NCBI RefSeq assembly: GCF_003201475.1
Contig: NZ_QJJK01000011.1
Span: 235,489 to 299,488, forward strand
Source: Chelatococcus asaccharovorans
Lineage (GTDB): Bacteria; Pseudomonadota; Alphaproteobacteria; Rhizobiales; Beijerinckiaceae
DNA: 64,000 nt
Reading direction: 5' to 3'
The translations under genes were made by a program, and so were the position numbers. A model generated the notes under the pieces. The model was not told the origin of the DNA. It searched no databases and was given only the letters and a program-made list of their open reading frames with translations. Of the stretch, positions 61,413 through 64,000 are shown piece after piece; the stretch's first letter is position 1; each line of letters begins with the position of its first letter.

Positions 61413-63890
61413 TCAGGTCCCCCGCGGCTTCACCCGCGTGGTCGGCGCCGCGCTGGCAGGGTCTTCCGGCCAGGGATGTTTGGGGTAGCGGCCACGCATT
61501 TCGCTGCGGACATCCGCCCAGGAGCCGCGCCAGAAGGCCGGCAGGTCGCGAGTGATCTGGATCGGCCGATGCGCCGGCGACAGGAGGCTGAGCACCAGCG
61601 GCACGCGCCCGCCGGCCAGTGTCGGATGCCTGGTGAGCCCGAACAGCTCCTGGACGCGCACGGCGATGCCCGGCCCCTCCTCCCCGCCGTAGTCGACGGG
61701 AATGTTGGAGCCGGTTGGCATGGTGACATGGGTCGGCGCCTCGGCCTCCAGCCGCCGTTGCAGGTCCCAGGGGAGAAGCGCCTTCAGCGCGGCGTCCAGG
61801 TCTGACGCCGAAATCGCCGCCAGGCCGGCCTTGCCGACGAGATAGGGCCCGAGCCAGTCCGTGATGCCGGCGGTGAGCGCGGCATCGGACAAGTCGGGCC
61901 ATTCCTCGCCCTCGGCGCGCGCCAGGAACATCACCCGCTCGCGCCACTGGCTGATCGCCTTGGTCCAGGGCAGGACGGCAAGGCCAAGGCCCGCGATGCC
62001 TTTCGCGAGAATGCCGGCCGTCGCCACGTCTGCGGGCACCGGCAAGGGCCGTTCGCCGAGCACGAGCGCATCGAGCCGCCGCGCCTCCCGCGCCCTGAGC
62101 GCCCGCGCCTGCCGGTCGAAGGTGACCTCCGTCGTGGTGACGATGCGGTCTTCTGCCAGATGCTCGACGGCCTCCGGCGTGAGAGGCGCGGCCAGCAGGA
62201 TGCGCGCGGTCGCCCCGCTGCCGGCAATCTCAGCGATGGCGAGATAGGGGGACCGCGCCAGGGCGTCGGCCGGATCGAGCGCCGCTGCGCGCCCGTTCGC
62301 CATCAGGAATTCGCCCGGCTTACCCCGCGCCTTGGCGATGCGATCGGGAAAGGCGAGCGCGAGCAAGGCACCGGCATCGCCTGGCTCGTCAGGCTCGCGG
62401 GGCCCCACGGACGCCGTCCTGGCCCAGCCTTCCGCCATCCGGCGCATGTCGCGCGCCTGCGGCGAACGCTCGCCCCGAAACCGGCCAAGACGCTCAGCGA
62501 GGTCCGTGCCCGTGCCGCCGAGCCCGCGCTCCACCAGCACGGCGGCAATCTCCGCGGCCATGCCGGCCTGCCCTTCGCCCGCCGCGGCAATCACCATACG
62601 CGCCAGGCGCGGGGGCAGCGGCAGGGCCTGCAGCCGCCTGCCCGTCTCGGTGAGACGCCCATCGGCATCGAGCGCGTCGAGATCGACGAGAAGGCGCCGC
62701 GCCTCCGCCAGGGCCGGTTTGGGCGGCGGGTCGAGAAAGGCGAGCGTCGCGGGATCCGCGACGCCCCAGGCCGCCGCGGCGATCAGGAGAGGCGCGAGAT
62801 CCGCCGCCAGGATCTCCGGCTTGGCAAAGGGCTCCAGCGCACCTGTCGAGGCTTCCTCCCACAGCCGGTAGCAGACGCCGGGCTCGGTGCGGCCCGCGCG
62901 GCCCCGTCGCTGGTCGGCCGCAGCGCGCGATACGCGCACGGTCTCGAGCCGCGTCAGCCCGATATCCGGTTCGTAGCGCGGCACCCGCGCGAGCCCGGAA
63001 TCGATCACCACGCGTACGCCGTTGATGGTCAGCGACGTCTCGGCGATCGAGGTGGCGAGCACGATCTTGCGGCGGCCGGGCGCGGCCGGCTCGACCGCTT
63101 TGTCCTGCGCGGCGCGGTCCATGGCACCATAGAGCGGCGCAAGATCGACGGCCGGATCAGTGATACGTTGGGCGAGCCGCTCCTCGACCCGGCGGATCTC
63201 GCCCTGCCCTGGCAGGAACACGAGCAGCGAGCCCGGCTCGGCACGCAGCGCGCGCATCACGGCCTCGGTCACCTCATCCTCGATGCGGCGCTGGGGATCG
63301 CGCCCGAGATAGCGCGTCTCGACGGGATAGGCCCGCCCCTCGCTCTCGACGACGGGGGCATCGCCGAGGAGGCGGGCCACGCGCGCGCCGTCGAGGGTGG
63401 CGGACATGACGAGGATCCGCAGATCCGGCCGCAGGCCCACCTGCGCATCGAGCGCCAGCGCCAGGCCGAAATCGGCGTCGAGCGAGCGCTCGTGGAACTC
63501 GTCGAAGAGAACGGCGGCAACGCCCGTCAATTCCGGATCGTCGAGGATCATCCGCGTGAAGACGCCCTCCGTCACCACCTCGATGCGCGTCTTCGGGCCG
63601 ATCTTCGAGCCGAGCCGCACGCGCAGGCCGACCGTCTCCCCCACCGCCTCGCCGAGCGTCGCCGCCATGCGCGCGGCCGCGCCGCGGGCGGCGAGCCGCC
63701 GCGGCTCGAGCAGGATGATGCGCCCGCCCGCGACCCACGGCTCGCCGATGAGGACGAGCGGCACCCGCGTCGTCTTGCCCGCGCCGGGCGGGGCGACCAG
63801 GACGGCATGCGACGCCGCGCGCAGATGCCCCGTCAGCGCGGGGAGCGCCTCGTCGATCGGGAGGGGGGTGGGGAAGGAAGAAGCCGCCAT
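61413..63890 (-). CDS. hrpB: ATP-dependent helicase HrpB
   Basis: An 825-residue DExH-box RNA helicase-like protein. Walker A PPGAGKTTR (about 34-42), DEFHERSLDADF (DEFH variant of DEAH), SATLDG, then VATSIAETSLTINGV and QRRGRAGR of the second RecA domain. HA2-like and HrpB-specific C-terminal domains follow (TRDLPAFWRGSWADVRSEMRGRYPKHPWPEDP). The start ATG 63890 (MAASSFPTPLP) is chosen; an extension to 63917 lies in transposase DNA. Only 10 bp separate this start from a transposase stop codon, so the native promoter has been displaced. Confidence 0.93.
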   Translation of the reverse strand: MAASSFPTPLPIDEALPALTGHLRAASHAVLVAPPGAGKTTRVPLVLIGEPWVAGGRIILLEPRRLAARGAAARMAATLGEAVGETVGLRVRLGSKIGPKTRIEVVTEGVFTRMILDDPELTGVAAVLFDEFHERSLDADFGLALALDAQVGLRPDLRILVMSATLDGARVARLLGDAPVVESEGRAYPVETRYLGRDPQRRIEDEVTEAVMRALRAEPGSLLVFLPGQGEIRRVEERLAQRITDPAVDLAPLYGAMDRAAQDKAVEPAAPGRRKIVLATSIAETSLTINGVRVVIDSGLARVPRYEPDIGLTRLETVRVSRAAADQRRGRAGRTEPGVCYRLWEEASTGALEPFAKPEILAADLAPLLIAAAAWGVADPATLAFLDPPPKPALAEARRLLVDLDALDADGRLTETGRRLQALPLPPRLARMVIAAAGEGQAGMAAEIAAVLVERGLGGTGTDLAERLGRFRGERSPQARDMRRMAEGWARTASVGPREPDEPGDAGALLALAFPDRIAKARGKPGEFLMANGRAAALDPADALARSPYLAIAEIAGSGATARILLAAPLTPEAVEHLAEDRIVTTTEVTFDRQARALRAREARRLDALVLGERPLPVPADVATAGILAKGIAGLGLAVLPWTKAISQWRERVMFLARAEGEEWPDLSDAALTAGITDWLGPYLVGKAGLAAISASDLDAALKALLPWDLQRRLEAEAPTHVTMPTGSNIPVDYGGEEGPGIAVRVQELFGLTRHPTLAGGRVPLVLSLLSPAHRPIQITRDLPAFWRGSWADVRSEMRGRYPKHPWPEDPASAAPTTRVKPRGT

Positions 63891-63900
63891 GCGGCTATCC

Positions 63901-64000
63901 CTAGATGTCGTTTCCAAGAAGGTTGTTCAGCCTCTGGAATGGCGGGATGCCGTTGAGGGCCGAGTGGGGTCGTCGGGTGTTGTAGGCGTCGATCCAGGAG
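63901..64000 (-). mobile_element. C-terminal end of an IS transposase (IS481/IS3-like), truncated by window edge
   Basis: The minus strand encodes WIDAYNTRRPHSALNGIPP followed by FQRLNNLLGNDI and a TAG at 63903-63901. The YNTRRPHSAL block is the end of the DDE integrase domain of rve-type transposases. The RLNNLLG ending is reminiscent of the IS481 group, though IS3 cannot be excluded. The rest of the element lies beyond the window. Its end abuts the hrpB start. Confidence 0.85.

Noticed and set aside
62160..63956. 598-aa plus-strand frame
   Set aside because: It is antisense to hrpB and extremely Arg/Gly/His-rich, typical of a shadow.

Overview
The window is about 64 kb of GC-rich DNA (roughly two thirds G+C by eye) from an alphaproteobacterium of the order Hyphomicrobiales (Rhizobiales). 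The assignment rests on several things: a C4-pathway 5-aminolevulinate synthase, the murA-DUF2948-hisD-UPF0262-phosphatase gene order, a class II (CP4-like) AroA beside an FYDLN-acid protein, a complete Tad/Cpa pilus locus, and intergenic palindromes bounded by CTAGAG/CTCTAG. A Bosea-, Chelatococcus- or Beijerinckiaceae-like genus would fit, but the genus cannot be fixed from sequence reading alone. Most of the window is ordinary chromosome. No prophage, CRISPR array, rRNA operon or intact insertion sequence was seen; one IS transposase tail runs off the right edge.

Layout. 0-5 kb: a minus-strand block with the end of a low-molecular-weight phosphatase, UPF0262, hisD, DUF2948, murA and small upstream genes, interrupted by a plus-strand secreted Arg/Gly-rich protein. 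5-15 kb: hemA, tRNA-Thr(GGT), a zinc alcohol dehydrogenase, a class III nucleotide cyclase, small membrane proteins, a DUF985 cupin, a hydratase-like enzyme, an AbrB-family membrane protein and an aminotransferase. 15-23 kb: a Yej-type oligopeptide/microcin C ABC importer with two tandem binding proteins (one Sec-like, one Tat-like), YejB, YejE and a fused double ATPase YejF. 23-26.5 kb: a phosphomannomutase/phosphoglucomutase, a methyltransferase and a HAD phosphatase. 26.6-39 kb: the Tad locus. Two TadE-like pseudopilins and a stand-alone secretin-N-like protein diverge from flp-cpaA-cpaB-cpaC-cpaD-cpaE-cpaF-tadB-tadC, with tadD convergent at the end. AT-rich intergenic islands stand before flp, cpaA and cpaB.

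39-47 kb: a leucyl aminopeptidase, a MarR regulator, an NlpC/P60 peptidase, purine nucleoside phosphorylase with cytidine deaminase (nucleoside salvage), a MoeB/ThiF-like E1 enzyme between two inverted ~107-bp repeats, an alpha/beta hydrolase and a GT4 glycosyltransferase. 47-53 kb: the translation cluster infC-rpmI-rplT-pheS-pheT, with a probable ATT start for infC, an attenuator-like terminator before rpmI, and a DUF4304 gene inserted between pheS and pheT. 53-55 kb: an Hsp20-DUF1150 heat-shock unit with a candidate RpoH promoter and 5'-UTR hairpin, then two near-identical tRNA-Ala(GGC) genes. 55-64 kb: the FYDLN-acid protein, aroA, cmk, a DUF1194 (VWA-like) secreted protein, a repeat-dense gap, panC-panB (pantothenate synthesis), mgsA, hrpB and an IS transposase tail.

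The least explained material is the intergenic repeats. These comprise a ~172-bp composite palindrome present twice, a ~115-bp nested palindrome family with four copies, a ~107-bp CTAGAG-bounded family whose members abut or supply gene signals, and a 22-bp tandem array. No convincing undescribed multi-gene system was found. The best leads are these non-autonomous repeat families, the translation-cluster control signals and the hsp20 leader.
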